NCBI GenBank assembly: GCA_021166685.1
Contig: JAJPEU010000010.1
Coordinates: forward strand, 186,001-250,000
Source: Sulfurovum sp.
GTDB lineage: Bacteria > Campylobacterota > Campylobacteria > Campylobacterales > Sulfurovaceae
Reading direction: 5' to 3'
Length of the DNA stretch: 64,000 nt
In this document: positions 9,121-17,427 of the stretch, piece by piece
Position numbering within the stretch: position 1 is the stretch's first letter
Layout of the letters: every line of letters starts with the position of its first letter
Program-made: the position numbers and the translations under genes
Notes under the pieces: generated by a model
Database searches by the model: none
Told to the model about the DNA's origin: nothing
Seen by the model: only the letters and a program-made list of their open reading frames with translations

Positions 9121-9152
9121 ACAAAGAGGGAATCTTCTCTCTTTGTTTTTTG
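9121..9152 (+). terminator. Rho-independent terminator after the large lipoprotein gene
   Basis: ACAAAGAG (9121-9128) pairs with CTCTTTGT (9139-9146), followed by a T-run. A second hairpin just upstream (TGACA...TGTCA enclosing AGTGAT/ATCACT, about 9080-9117) may stabilise the 3' end. Confidence 0.75.
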
Positions 9153-9269
9153 TGCGTCTTCATAAATTATTTTTTTAATCTTTCTCTTTTATTCTTATTG
9201 CGTTCATACTTTTTTCACACTCTTTTTTTATACTTCTTTTGTAATTAAAATCATTTCAAAGGAAATACC

Positions 9270-9545
9270 ATGAAAAAAACTTTACTAATCGTATCAACAT
9301 TAATCTTGGCAGGCTCATCAGCTCTAACGGCAGAAGAAACAAGCGGAAAGTATTCTTATCAGCATCAGCTTAAACAAGAAAACAGAGCGGTTGAAAGTCA
9401 AATGAAAAATAAATTTCAACATCAAAACCACAACGGCAACTACTACAAAGGAACAAACTCTCACATGAACAGCATGGGAAGCATGGGCAATGTAGGCGGT
9501 ATGGGAAGTATGGGTTCAACTTCAAGAGGCGGCGGCCGTCGCTAA
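9270..9545 (+). CDS. Small exported His/Asn/Gly-rich protein with GGGRR C-terminus
   Basis: A 91-residue protein with a Sec signal peptide (MKKTLLIVSTLILAGSSALTA), a hydrophilic middle rich in His, Gln, Asn and Lys (KFQHQNHNGNYYKG), and a C-terminal repeat of MGS/MGN units (SMGSMGNVGGMGSMG) ending SRGGGRR at the stop. The end matches the protein at 4552-4914, although the middles differ. It has its own region upstream (9153-9269, AT-rich) and a strong terminator downstream, so it is probably monocistronic. Possible roles include metal binding or a cell-surface or secreted peptide; nothing in the sequence decides this. Confidence 0.72.
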   Translation: MKKTLLIVSTLILAGSSALTAEETSGKYSYQHQLKQENRAVESQMKNKFQHQNHNGNYYKGTNSHMNSMGSMGNVGGMGSMGSTSRGGGRR

Positions 9546-9554
9546 AATCACCCA

Positions 9555-9600
9555 AAGCCAGGCTGAAAACAGCTTGGCTTGATCGCTTTTCTTTTCTTTT
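9555..9600 (+). terminator. Strong Rho-independent terminator
   Basis: An 11-bp stem (9555-9565 with 9570-9580, one G-U pair, loop AAAA) is followed by a CTTTT-rich tract. It ends the gene at 9270-9545. Confidence 0.85.
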
Positions 9601-9624
9601 CTTTTCTTTTCTTTTCTTTTCTTT
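9586..9624. repeat. (CTTTT)n pentanucleotide tandem repeat
   Basis: Seven full CTTTT units plus CTTT directly after the terminator hairpin. Pentanucleotide arrays can vary by slippage. It lies between the 3' ends of convergent genes, so phase variation of a promoter or reading frame is not obvious here. Confidence 0.9.
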
Positions 9625-9675
9625 CATTAATCTTTCGTATTCAATCAGCATTTAATTTATACATACGTTTTTATT

Positions 9676-10560
9676 TTAAAGAAGCGGTGTAGCATTGTTG
9701 GCATGCCAAGCTGCAATCGCATTCCAAGCGTCTTGCGCATCGTTTGCATAGATGATGATATCGGCATCGGCATGAGAGATAACCGCTTCTTCCAGCAAAA
9801 AGTCAATATTAATCGCTTTTTGCCAGTATACTTTGTCGATCAATACAACAGGCATAGGATCACTTTTTTTGGTTTGTATGAGCGTGAGAACTTCAAAGAG
9901 CTCATCAAGCGTACCAAAACCGCCGGGAAAAAAAACAAAGGCTTTTGAGCGGTTGAGAAAATGAAGCTTACGCATCGCAAAATAATGAAATACAAAACAA
10001 AGTTCCGGAGTGATATAGGGGTTGGGAGATTGCTCAAAAGGGAGCTGAATGTTAAGTCCTATGGATTTGGCACCGACATCCATAGCCCCACGGTTGGCTG
10101 CCTCCATGATCCCCGGACCTCCTCCTGTCATGATGGTGACATCAGGACTGTTTGATCCGTTGCCGTTTATTCCTACCAGCCGGCCAAATTTTCTTGCCTC
10201 ATCGTAATAAATACTTTTGCGTACCATGCTTTCCGCATTTTTTAAAGCCTCTAACAGTTTTGGCGAGTGCGGTTCTTTTTCAAGTTCTTTTTCGATGTTT
10301 CTGAGCTTTTCCAGTGCAGCTTCAGAGGGGACGATACGTGTGCTTCCAAAAACAACGATAGTGTGTTTGACTCCCTGTTTTCTCATTTCTATTTCGGCTT
10401 TTAGGTAGTCAAGATGGAGCCTGATGCCTCGTGCTTCGTCAGTGTGAAGAAAATCGGTATCTTCGTAGGCAATCTTGCATTTAGAATATTTTGTAATTTT
10501 TGATTTTTGTTTGATGTCTGTTTTGAAAGTATTTTGCTCTTTTTTTGCTGCTTTATGCAT
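9676..10560 (-). CDS. LOG-family protein (TIGR00730-like)
   Basis: A 294-residue cytoplasmic protein of the 'lysine decarboxylase-like' LOG family, whose studied members are cytokinin riboside 5'-monophosphate phosphoribohydrolases or nucleotide 5'-monophosphate nucleosidases. The two signature motifs are present: GGGPGIMEAANRGA and PGGFGTLDELFE, with the catalytic Arg/Glu region between them. About 60 extra N-terminal residues precede the core (basic, HKAAKKEQNTFK), making it longer than the usual 190 residues; related long forms are common in proteobacteria. It is divergent from the PFK gene at 10704. Substrate cannot be read from the sequence. Confidence 0.88.
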   Translation of the reverse strand: MHKAAKKEQNTFKTDIKQKSKITKYSKCKIAYEDTDFLHTDEARGIRLHLDYLKAEIEMRKQGVKHTIVVFGSTRIVPSEAALEKLRNIEKELEKEPHSPKLLEALKNAESMVRKSIYYDEARKFGRLVGINGNGSNSPDVTIMTGGGPGIMEAANRGAMDVGAKSIGLNIQLPFEQSPNPYITPELCFVFHYFAMRKLHFLNRSKAFVFFPGGFGTLDELFEVLTLIQTKKSDPMPVVLIDKVYWQKAINIDFLLEEAVISHADADIIIYANDAQDAWNAIAAWHANNATPLL

Positions 10561-10703
10561 TTTTACCTCTGTATTTGCTGTGTCGTGATGAAAGATTTTA
10601 CCATGTTGGGGCTATAGATTGCATGATAGCGGTATTGTTTTGTCTGGTTGAAATATTTTACAAATGGTGGTAAAGTATGAAAAACAATAAAAAGGGACCA
10701 CAA

Positions 10704-11675
10704 ATGAGAAATATCGGCATACTTTGTTCTGGCGGAGATGTTTCTGGGATGAATGCTGCACTGAAGCGTTTTGTTGAGTACAGTCTGGCAAAAGATTTTG
10801 TACCGTACTTTATCTACAATGGATTTGAAGGACTTATAGATAACGACATCCATCGTGTAGGATATCATGATGTTGCTGGCATCATCTCCAGGGGCGGCAC
10901 AAAGATACGTTCTTCAAGATCCGAACGCTTTATGGAAGAGGAGTATCGCAGGCAGGCTATCGAAAATCTCAATGCACACACTATAGGATATCTTATCGTT
11001 TTGGGCGGGGATGGCTCTTTTAAAGGGATGCAGAAATTAAGCCAGGAGAGCGAAGGGATCAGTTTTTGCGGTATCCCTGCTACTATAGACAACGATATCG
11101 CCGGTACGGAATATTGTTTGGGTGTGGATACGGCACTTAACGTGATTAAAGATGCTATAGACGCGATCCGCGATACAGCCTCCTCTTTTAATCGCGCATT
11201 TGTCATTGAAACCATGGGGCGTCATTGTGGCTATCTGGCTTTGGTTTCGGCACTCACCAGCGGTGCAGAAATGTGTCTTATTCCTGAGATTCCCTATAAG
11301 CTTGAAGAGTATAAAAATATTTTTCACAGACAAATTCAAGAGGGAAGGGGGTATTTTATAGCTGTAGTATCCGAAGCCTTAGGCAATGCGCAGCAAATTT
11401 CTAAATGGTTTGAAAAGGAGATAGGCGTAGGATCCAGAGTGACTGTGCTGGGGCATATACAGCGAGGGGGCAATCCTACGGTATATGACCGCTTGATGGC
11501 TTTTGATTTTGTGACACATGCAATTGACGGATTTCTTCGGGGTGATGATTGCAGCGTTATCTGCTACAACAAGGGCGGCTTCAATGCTAAAAAAATTGAA
11601 GAAGTTGCTTTTAAAACGTATGAGATAAATCCGTTCTTGTTGAGGCTCGGAAGAGAATACGGCCATCAGAAATAA
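10704..11675 (+). CDS. pfkA: ATP-dependent 6-phosphofructokinase
   Basis: Phosphorylates fructose 6-phosphate to fructose 1,6-bisphosphate in glycolysis. The 323-residue protein has the length of bacterial PfkA. Motifs: CSGGDVSGMNAAL at the N-terminus, LGGDGS at about 100-105 (Gly after GGD indicates ATP rather than pyrophosphate), PATIDND at about 125-131 with the catalytic Asp, ETMGRHCGYLAL, and LGHIQRGGNPTVYDR. I start at ATG 10704 (MRNIGIL), which has AAAGGGA upstream, not at the in-frame ATG 10677. Many Campylobacter and Helicobacter lack PFK and run only gluconeogenesis; its presence with ppsA at 24681 suggests that carbon can flow both ways, for instance from stored glycogen. Confidence 0.93.
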   Translation: MRNIGILCSGGDVSGMNAALKRFVEYSLAKDFVPYFIYNGFEGLIDNDIHRVGYHDVAGIISRGGTKIRSSRSERFMEEEYRRQAIENLNAHTIGYLIVLGGDGSFKGMQKLSQESEGISFCGIPATIDNDIAGTEYCLGVDTALNVIKDAIDAIRDTASSFNRAFVIETMGRHCGYLALVSALTSGAEMCLIPEIPYKLEEYKNIFHRQIQEGRGYFIAVVSEALGNAQQISKWFEKEIGVGSRVTVLGHIQRGGNPTVYDRLMAFDFVTHAIDGFLRGDDCSVICYNKGGFNAKKIEEVAFKTYEINPFLLRLGREYGHQK

Positions 11676-11741
11676 ATTATCATAATTTATTTTTATTTAA
11701 TCACACTAAGGGTACTATAAATAAAAATACGGGAGAAAGCC

Positions 11742-12425
11742 ATGAAACATAAATTGCCTGAATTGCCTTATAGGATGGATGCGTTGGCTCCTTATATTTC
11801 AGAGGAGACTTTACAGTATCATCACGGAAAACATCATGCCGGATATGTGAACAAACTTAATGCGCTCATTGAAGGTACCGAATACGAAGAGATGTCTCTT
11901 GAGCAAATCATCCATCAGTCTGATGGTGCGATTTTTAACAATGCGGCCCAAACGTTTAATCACAATTTCTACTGGCATTCGCTAAGTCCGACGAAAACCG
12001 AACCCTCAGAGCCGTTTCGCAGGGCTATAGAAGAGACATTCGGTTCAATGGATGCGTTTAAAGAAACATTTGTACAGGCCGCAATAGGACAGTTTGGTTC
12101 AGGTTGGATATGGCTGGTGCTTGATCAGCATGACAGACTGCTTATCGAGGCCACGTCTAATGCGCATACGCCTATTGAACACTATAAAACACCGTTGTTT
12201 GTCTGTGATGTATGGGAACATGCCTACTATATCGACTATCGAAACGAACGTCCAAAATATGTTGAGACCTTCTGGAATCTTATCAACTGGGAATATGCTT
12301 CTAGGATTTTTGAAGATAAAGAACATTTAAAAATAACGACGATGTTGCCTGTTTGCAACAATCCTGACGATCCGATGTGTGAATATTTTGATGACTTGCT
12401 GCATCAAGATACGACAAACAGTTGA
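11742..12425 (+). CDS. sodB: Iron superoxide dismutase
   Basis: Converts superoxide to hydrogen peroxide and oxygen, probably in the cytoplasm (no signal peptide). The 227-residue protein has the four metal ligands: His in QYHHGKHH (about 27), His74 in FNHNFYW, and Asp156 and His160 in DVWEHAYYIDYRN. Gln before the second ligand (NNAAQTFNH) is typical of the iron type. Beyond the usual end near NWEYASRIFED there is an unusual tail of about 30 residues with two Cys (PVCNNPDDPMCEYFDD). A TACTATAAAT box in the upstream 65 bp could serve as the -10 region. Confidence 0.95.
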   Translation: MKHKLPELPYRMDALAPYISEETLQYHHGKHHAGYVNKLNALIEGTEYEEMSLEQIIHQSDGAIFNNAAQTFNHNFYWHSLSPTKTEPSEPFRRAIEETFGSMDAFKETFVQAAIGQFGSGWIWLVLDQHDRLLIEATSNAHTPIEHYKTPLFVCDVWEHAYYIDYRNERPKYVETFWNLINWEYASRIFEDKEHLKITTMLPVCNNPDDPMCEYFDDLLHQDTTNS

Positions 12426-12461
12426 TTTTTTTTCAAAAAATAGAGTGTAAAAAGAGGCAGA

Positions 12462-14066
12462 CTATCTTGCGGTGTCCATAACGGTCCGCTCTAAATAGTA
12501 GGTGATGCGCCAAATATGGGTACTGACGCGAGAAAGCCATTTGATGGCCTCTCGCTGTTGATTTCCTTCGGGAATATCGATTTTGTCTTCAGCTATTTCA
12601 TTGGCAATAAACCCCCTGAAAGGTTCAATAGCATTCGTAATTGCCTCATTGCTTTCTTTGGCATATTTGGATGCCAGCGAGAAGTTTTTGGATGCGATTG
12701 CTTCAATTATTTTTTGGTTTTTTGTGCAGAAATCGTTACGCTCCTGACGTAAATCAAATGAAAAAGCAGCAAATTTAGCCCTTTGCGCATCTTCATCGCA
12801 CCGTTCATGAAGGCGTTGAAGATGGTCTAGCATATGCACAAGCGAGATCATTCTTTGCCATTCGTTAAGCTCTTTTGGCTCAAGTTTGATTTTGTCGACA
12901 TAGGCTTGTGTTTCATCCAGAAAGGACTGGAGGAGGAGTAAATCCATTTTTTTACCGTATTTTAGATCGCCCAAAATAAAATTGATATGCTTAAGCAGGC
13001 CGACATGGAGTTCTTCAACGGAAGCGCGGGCAACCTCAAGAGCAAGAGAGGGGTTTTGGAGCAGCCTTTGGTCAAGTTTTGACGTAAATGACGGCTCCTC
13101 CGATGTGATTATTTTTTCCATCAAATGAGCAAATTGCTTAGTAAAGGGAAGTATCAGCAAGACACCAAGTGTATTGAAGAACGTATGAAAAGCGACGAGT
13201 GCTATCGCAGGATTTGAAAGCAGGAAGTCCGAAGAAATCTTTTCAAGAAAAAATACATAAGGCGTAATGAGCGAAAGTGCCAGCAAAGCGGTAAGACAAT
13301 TGTAAATCACATGAGACAGGCCCGTTCTTCGGACATTTACGGAGCCGCCAATTGATGCTATGAGAGCAGTGACTGTTGTTCCTATGTCCATACCGATGAT
13401 CAGCGCTGCAGCTTGTTCGAAATTTATGGTATGCAGATAAAGTGCCGTTAATGCAGCGGCAATTCCTGCGCTTGAAGCTTGCGTAATGAGTGTTGCAGCG
13501 ATCCCAAGCAGAACAAGTTTAATTCTTCCTAGCCATGAATCCGGGGGAAAAAAATCAGGCGTAAGAATACCTTCAAAGCCGCTCATTCCCTGCTGTAAAG
13601 AGGAGATGCCAACAAAAATCAATCCAAATCCTGCCACGGCATAACCAAGCGCTGCGATTTTGTCTTTAAAGAAAAGCTTGCAGATTACTCCCGCAAAGAT
13701 AAGAGGCATTGCTATAGATGAAAGGCTGAATTTCAATCCAAACAGCGCCACCAGCCATCCCGTAGCCGTAGATCCGATATTGGCTCCGAAAATAATGCCT
13801 AACGCCTGAGGAAATGTCATCAAGCCCGCACCGACAAAACCCACCGCCATAACAGTGGTTGCACTGGAAGATTGCAGCAGTGTGGTACTTATGGCGCCCG
13901 TTAATGTGCCAGAGTACGGACTTTTCGTGAAATGCACCAATGCATTCTTAATGGAATCCCCCGTTAAGGATCGCAGTCCGTCAGTCATTATGATCATACC
14001 AAGTAAAAATAGACCCAATCCCCCAAATGCTTTAACGATAGCAGAGAGTAGCATGCCGTATTCCAT
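12462..14066 (-). CDS. Na+/phosphate cotransporter with PhoU-like C-terminus
   Basis: A 534-residue inner-membrane protein. The first 320 residues hold two inverted copies of the Na/Pi-cotransporter repeat, each with the QSS signature: STTLLQSSSATTVMAVGF near residue 65 and TLITQASSAGIAAALTALY near residue 195. About eight hydrophobic segments are visible. The C-terminal 200 residues are soluble and helical, as in PhoU domains (VEELHVGLLKHINFIL, LVHMLDHLQRLHER). It probably moves phosphate with sodium. It follows the DUF2238 gene by 9 nt on the same strand, forming a two-gene unit, and converges on sodB. Confidence 0.9.
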   Translation of the reverse strand: MEYGMLLSAIVKAFGGLGLFLLGMIIMTDGLRSLTGDSIKNALVHFTKSPYSGTLTGAISTTLLQSSSATTVMAVGFVGAGLMTFPQALGIIFGANIGSTATGWLVALFGLKFSLSSIAMPLIFAGVICKLFFKDKIAALGYAVAGFGLIFVGISSLQQGMSGFEGILTPDFFPPDSWLGRIKLVLLGIAATLITQASSAGIAAALTALYLHTINFEQAAALIIGMDIGTTVTALIASIGGSVNVRRTGLSHVIYNCLTALLALSLITPYVFFLEKISSDFLLSNPAIALVAFHTFFNTLGVLLILPFTKQFAHLMEKIITSEEPSFTSKLDQRLLQNPSLALEVARASVEELHVGLLKHINFILGDLKYGKKMDLLLLQSFLDETQAYVDKIKLEPKELNEWQRMISLVHMLDHLQRLHERCDEDAQRAKFAAFSFDLRQERNDFCTKNQKIIEAIASKNFSLASKYAKESNEAITNAIEPFRGFIANEIAEDKIDIPEGNQQREAIKWLSRVSTHIWRITYYLERTVMDTAR

Positions 14067-14075
14067 CGGACGTTT

Positions 14076-14690
14076 TTATTTTCTTTCTTGTGTTGTGCGG
14101 TCGAGATAAAAAAAGTTTGCATAACCGCGATAAAATGCAATATTGATCATTGCCCCTACAAAAGCGCACAGAGTGTCTTTTTGTGCATCCCACTCATCTC
14201 CCTGCGTTCCAAGAAAAGCAGTTCCCAGCTCAGGATGCAAAATAGCTGCCGCAAACCATTCAAGCATCTCGTATGCCGTTGAAATAGAAATGATGAGCGT
14301 TAAAGTAAAGAGTAATGCCGTCTTGACTGAAGAGATGTGAGGCACAACCATTTCAAAAACAATACGAAACAGCAGCAGACCAAAAAGAAAATGCACTAAA
14401 CGGTCAAAATGATTGCGTTCAAATCCAAGAAACTGAGTAATCACATCAAAATGTTCCATTTCTGCATAGGTATAATGTGAACCAAGAGAGTGCAGGCTGG
14501 CAAAGATCAGAAGCATGATAAGCGCAGCGGTGCTAAATTGATGGCGGCGATCCATCCATATGATAAAAGGAAAAACAAGAAAAACCAATATATTTTCTAC
14601 CAGCCAGTCTTCGGGGTATTTGGGATTGATCGCCATGGCGATCCAAACTAAAATATAGATTCCGTAGATAAACTTATGGGATTTTGGCAT
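14076..14690 (-). CDS. DUF2238 (YjdF-type) membrane protein
   Basis: A 204-residue integral membrane protein with five to six hydrophobic segments. Charged signature residues sit between them: HYTYAEMEHFD, FGFERNHFDRLVHF-type sequence and a conserved DEWDAQKDTLCAFVGA near the C-terminus. These mark the DUF2238/YjdF family, whose function is unknown. It starts at ATG 14690 and leads the unit with the Na/Pi transporter. The upstream region is shared with the divergent TonB receptor leader. Confidence 0.8.
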   Translation of the reverse strand: MPKSHKFIYGIYILVWIAMAINPKYPEDWLVENILVFLVFPFIIWMDRRHQFSTAALIMLLIFASLHSLGSHYTYAEMEHFDVITQFLGFERNHFDRLVHFLFGLLLFRIVFEMVVPHISSVKTALLFTLTLIISISTAYEMLEWFAAAILHPELGTAFLGTQGDEWDAQKDTLCAFVGAMINIAFYRGYANFFYLDRTTQERK

Positions 14691-14817
14691 AATAAATTCT
14701 TTTTTCTTAGCATTATACTATTTGAAAGTAAAGAATTAAATATTTTTGTTATGAAAATTATATTAATCATAATAATTAATTAACAAAAAATTAACAAACT
14801 TTATATAGACTATTTGA

Positions 14818-14950
14818 CGCAAAAGAGGCCTGTTCGTATCTTTTCTATTGGCGTAGGAATACGAACAAACACACATTACATCGCAAAATGTAACATTTTA
14901 GTATAACATAAAAAGATTACTTTTGCTCCTCTTTTGCGATAAAAAGGAGC
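14818..14950 (+). ncRNA. Structured 5' leader with riboswitch-like architecture
   Basis: An 11-bp perfect inverted repeat (CGCAAAAGAGG 14818-14828, CCTCTTTTGCG 14928-14938) closes a domain holding two further stems. Stem 2 is 9 bp (14831-14839 with 14859-14867), then a CTT bulge and 5 bp (14843-14847 with 14854-14858) with hexaloop TTGGCG. Stem 3 is TTACAT-cgcaaa-ATGTAA (14876-14893). The right arm of the closing helix is also part of a competing hairpin, GCTCCT (14925-14930) with AGGAGC (14945-14950) plus 3 bp after one mismatch, which buries the AGGAG Shine-Dalgarno of the TonB receptor (ATG 14957). A TATATAG box at about 14802-14808 would start transcription just before the left arm. I recognise no known riboswitch class (no cobalamin-box or TPP consensus). 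Confidence 0.6.
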
Positions 14951-14956
14951 GAGTAT

Positions 14957-17161
14957 ATGTATAACAAAAAGATCAGCATTGTTGTTTCTAGTATGATTTT
15001 TGGTTTAATGACCCTGCATGCAGAAACTTCCGATTTGGGAACTATTCAGGTTGAGTCTACAACCATAGATGACAAAATTGAATCAAAAAAAAATGAACCG
15101 TCTTCTGTTGCCACGGTCAGCGGTGAAAAAGTAGAAGAAAGCAAAGCGGAAAATATCCAAAAAATATTACAGGCAATTCCCGGTGTTACCACGGAGATAC
15201 AAAGCGGTGATTCTCTTAAGATACACATAAGAGGCGTGGAAAATCAGCGTTTCATGGGGGAAAAACCCGGCGTGGCTATCGTGATAGACGGTGTGCCCGT
15301 TTTTGAAAGAACAGGCCGTGTGAATATCGATCTGGACAATATAGAAAGCATTAAAGTGATCAAAGGAGGCGCGAGTTATTTATTCGGTGATGATGCACTC
15401 TCGGGTGCGGTAATCATCACAACCAAAAAAGGCGCACAGAATGCCGGCGGCAAATTTGAAATAGAATCAGGCAGTTACGGATATAACAAATATTTGGCAA
15501 AATACGGCGTTTCAAAAGACAACTACAATGCATACCTTCAGGCAAGCAAACGTGAAAAAGAGGGTTTCTACGAAGATTCTGAGTATAAAACAGATTATAT
15601 TAACGGAAAAATTCAATATTATGTAGACGATACCAGTGATGTCACCGCAGGATTTGAATACTCAGACAGAAAGAAAAATTCTCACGGTACTGTAACGGGA
15701 GAAACAGAAGCAGAGATTAATCCTGAAAGTGTATGGACTGAGGGCAACGACGGGGTGCGTGACTACTCGGCAATGTATGATGTAAAACTGTTAAAAATGT
15801 TTGCAACTTATGCCAAAAACTTTGATGAAAACAAAAACCTTCTTGTAAACGTCTACCAATACGGCGATGATACCAATTTTTATAGCGCATATGCCAAATA
15901 TGACGGTGATCATAATCCGGTGACTGATCCGAGTTTTAAACCAAACTACAATGAATACGAACAGATACAAAGAGGGATCAAGAGTGAATTTAGGGACGCT
16001 TTTGAGAAGTCTGCTTACATGGTCGGTGTAGATCTTCGGAAAAACGAATACGATAACAAAACCTCCTATGCCGTGGATTGGGCAACATACAACTATAGAA
16101 CCAGAACGTGGACGAATTATGAGGCGGGAACTGTAACAGGAGACAGCACCACCGATGAAAGCGTTTATGCGATTTATGGGGAGTACAAATATGCCCTTAC
16201 CCCCACATGGACGCTGACAACCAATCTTAGATATGACAAGATCGAACTGGATTATCTTGATTATCTGAATGTGTTGTCGCTCGATAAGAGCTTTAACCAG
16301 TATTCTTACCGTGCGGGACTCAACAAGCAGCTCAATGACCACACTACCTTTTATACCTCTTTTTCTACAGGATTTAGAGCTCCGTCTATAGAGCAGCTTT
16401 TTTATGGAGATATAGATCCAACAGGCGGAACCGACAGTAATCCCAATTTAAAACCTGAAGAATCCAAGGGCGTCGATATCGGAGTGAGAGGAACAAGTGC
16501 CGTTTGGGGTAAAAACTTCTCTTATGAGGCCGGTCTTTTCAGGATAGAAAGGGATGATTACATCATGTCTTCTTCGGGTCAATATGCTTCAGAAGATGAG
16601 ATAAACAGTCAATTTCAAAATATAGGCGGCATGCGCAGTCAAGGTTTAGAGCTGGCTTTGTATAGCGATATCTCTGAAACACTTTCTTGCAATGTGGCGT
16701 ATACATACACAGATGCGGTTTTTACAAAATATGATAACTTCAATCTGCTTTTGGGCAATCCTTGGGGTGTTTATGAGATCGAGCATTATAATCTTAAGGA
16801 CAATGAAGTTCCTCGGGTACCCAAACACCATTTGAATTTTGCCATGAATTACAAATTTAATGATAAGCTTACACTTTCTCCGGAGATAGATGCGATTTCG
16901 CCTTATTATGCCGATGAGCTTAACTGGATTCAAATTCCGGGGCATGCTGTGGCCAATCTCAATATAGCATACGATACCAAGATCAACGGACTTGATACCA
17001 GCATTTATGCAAGAGTGGACAATTTTTTTGACAAAGAATACTACAATACAGCAAGATCCTTTCAAGACAGCGATGCTGACGGCGATTATGACAGAGAAGA
17101 TATGTCTATCGTAGTGAATGAAGGCAGAATATTTACCTTTGGGGTACAAGTTAAATTTTAG
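14957..17161 (+). CDS. TonB-dependent outer-membrane receptor
   Basis: A 734-residue receptor that imports a scarce ligand across the outer membrane with energy from TonB-ExbBD. It has a signal peptide (ending about LHAETSD), a TonB-box-like start (GTIQVES), a plug domain at about 45-160 (VSGEKVEESKAENIQKIL ... IPGVTT ... VVIDGVPVF-like sequence, IESIKVIKGGAS, SGAVIITTKKG) and a long 22-strand type barrel. The barrel contains the family motif FSTGFRAPSIEQLFYG ... NPNLKPEESKG and the chain ends in Phe (FGVQVKF). It is most like CirA/FepA-type siderophore receptors; the ligand is not identifiable. The leader at 14818-14950 probably controls its translation. A hairpin at 17177 follows the gene. 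Confidence 0.93.
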   Translation: MYNKKISIVVSSMIFGLMTLHAETSDLGTIQVESTTIDDKIESKKNEPSSVATVSGEKVEESKAENIQKILQAIPGVTTEIQSGDSLKIHIRGVENQRFMGEKPGVAIVIDGVPVFERTGRVNIDLDNIESIKVIKGGASYLFGDDALSGAVIITTKKGAQNAGGKFEIESGSYGYNKYLAKYGVSKDNYNAYLQASKREKEGFYEDSEYKTDYINGKIQYYVDDTSDVTAGFEYSDRKKNSHGTVTGETEAEINPESVWTEGNDGVRDYSAMYDVKLLKMFATYAKNFDENKNLLVNVYQYGDDTNFYSAYAKYDGDHNPVTDPSFKPNYNEYEQIQRGIKSEFRDAFEKSAYMVGVDLRKNEYDNKTSYAVDWATYNYRTRTWTNYEAGTVTGDSTTDESVYAIYGEYKYALTPTWTLTTNLRYDKIELDYLDYLNVLSLDKSFNQYSYRAGLNKQLNDHTTFYTSFSTGFRAPSIEQLFYGDIDPTGGTDSNPNLKPEESKGVDIGVRGTSAVWGKNFSYEAGLFRIERDDYIMSSSGQYASEDEINSQFQNIGGMRSQGLELALYSDISETLSCNVAYTYTDAVFTKYDNFNLLLGNPWGVYEIEHYNLKDNEVPRVPKHHLNFAMNYKFNDKLTLSPEIDAISPYYADELNWIQIPGHAVANLNIAYDTKINGLDTSIYARVDNFFDKEYYNTARSFQDSDADGDYDREDMSIVVNEGRIFTFGVQVKF

Positions 17162-17176
17162 AATGTTCAGGATAAA

Positions 17177-17208
17177 AAACAGGAAGCAGCCTTTTGGTGT
17201 TCCTGTTT
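17177..17208 (+). terminator. Hairpin terminator after the TonB receptor
   Basis: AAACAGGAA (17177-17185) pairs with TTCCTGTTT (17200-17208), a perfect 9-bp stem 16 nt after the stop codon. The T-run is short, so its strength is uncertain. Bases 17209-17427 hold no gene; TACAATATAG near 17389-17398 could be a -10 region for the next gene. Confidence 0.6.
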
Positions 17209-17427
17209 AAAATTTCCATCGAAACAAATTACTTCTTTGTTTATTGCTGTGACTTATTTTTAAAAAGCAAATTACCATAAATTCTATACAGCCAAACAAT
17301 CAAACAGCAATCCAATGTCAGATCTTAGCGTTACTGAATGAAAAATTTGTGTACAGATAATCATTGCGCTACAATATAGTATGCAAAATCAAACAAAAAT
17401 CTTCAAAATACTAACAAAGGAAACAGT

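Noticed and set aside
14758-14785. Fur box upstream of the TonB receptor
   Set aside because: The best 15-mer in this AT-rich stretch matches the Fur consensus at only 10 of 14 positions, which is expected by chance in such sequence.
14818-14950. Cobalamin or TPP riboswitch
   Set aside because: No recognisable cobalamin-box or TPP core sequence was found, and the length and stem order differ. It is kept as an unclassified structured leader.
16646-17149. Open frame antisense to the TonB receptor
   Set aside because: It lies wholly within the barrel-coding region and has a composition typical of a shadow frame.
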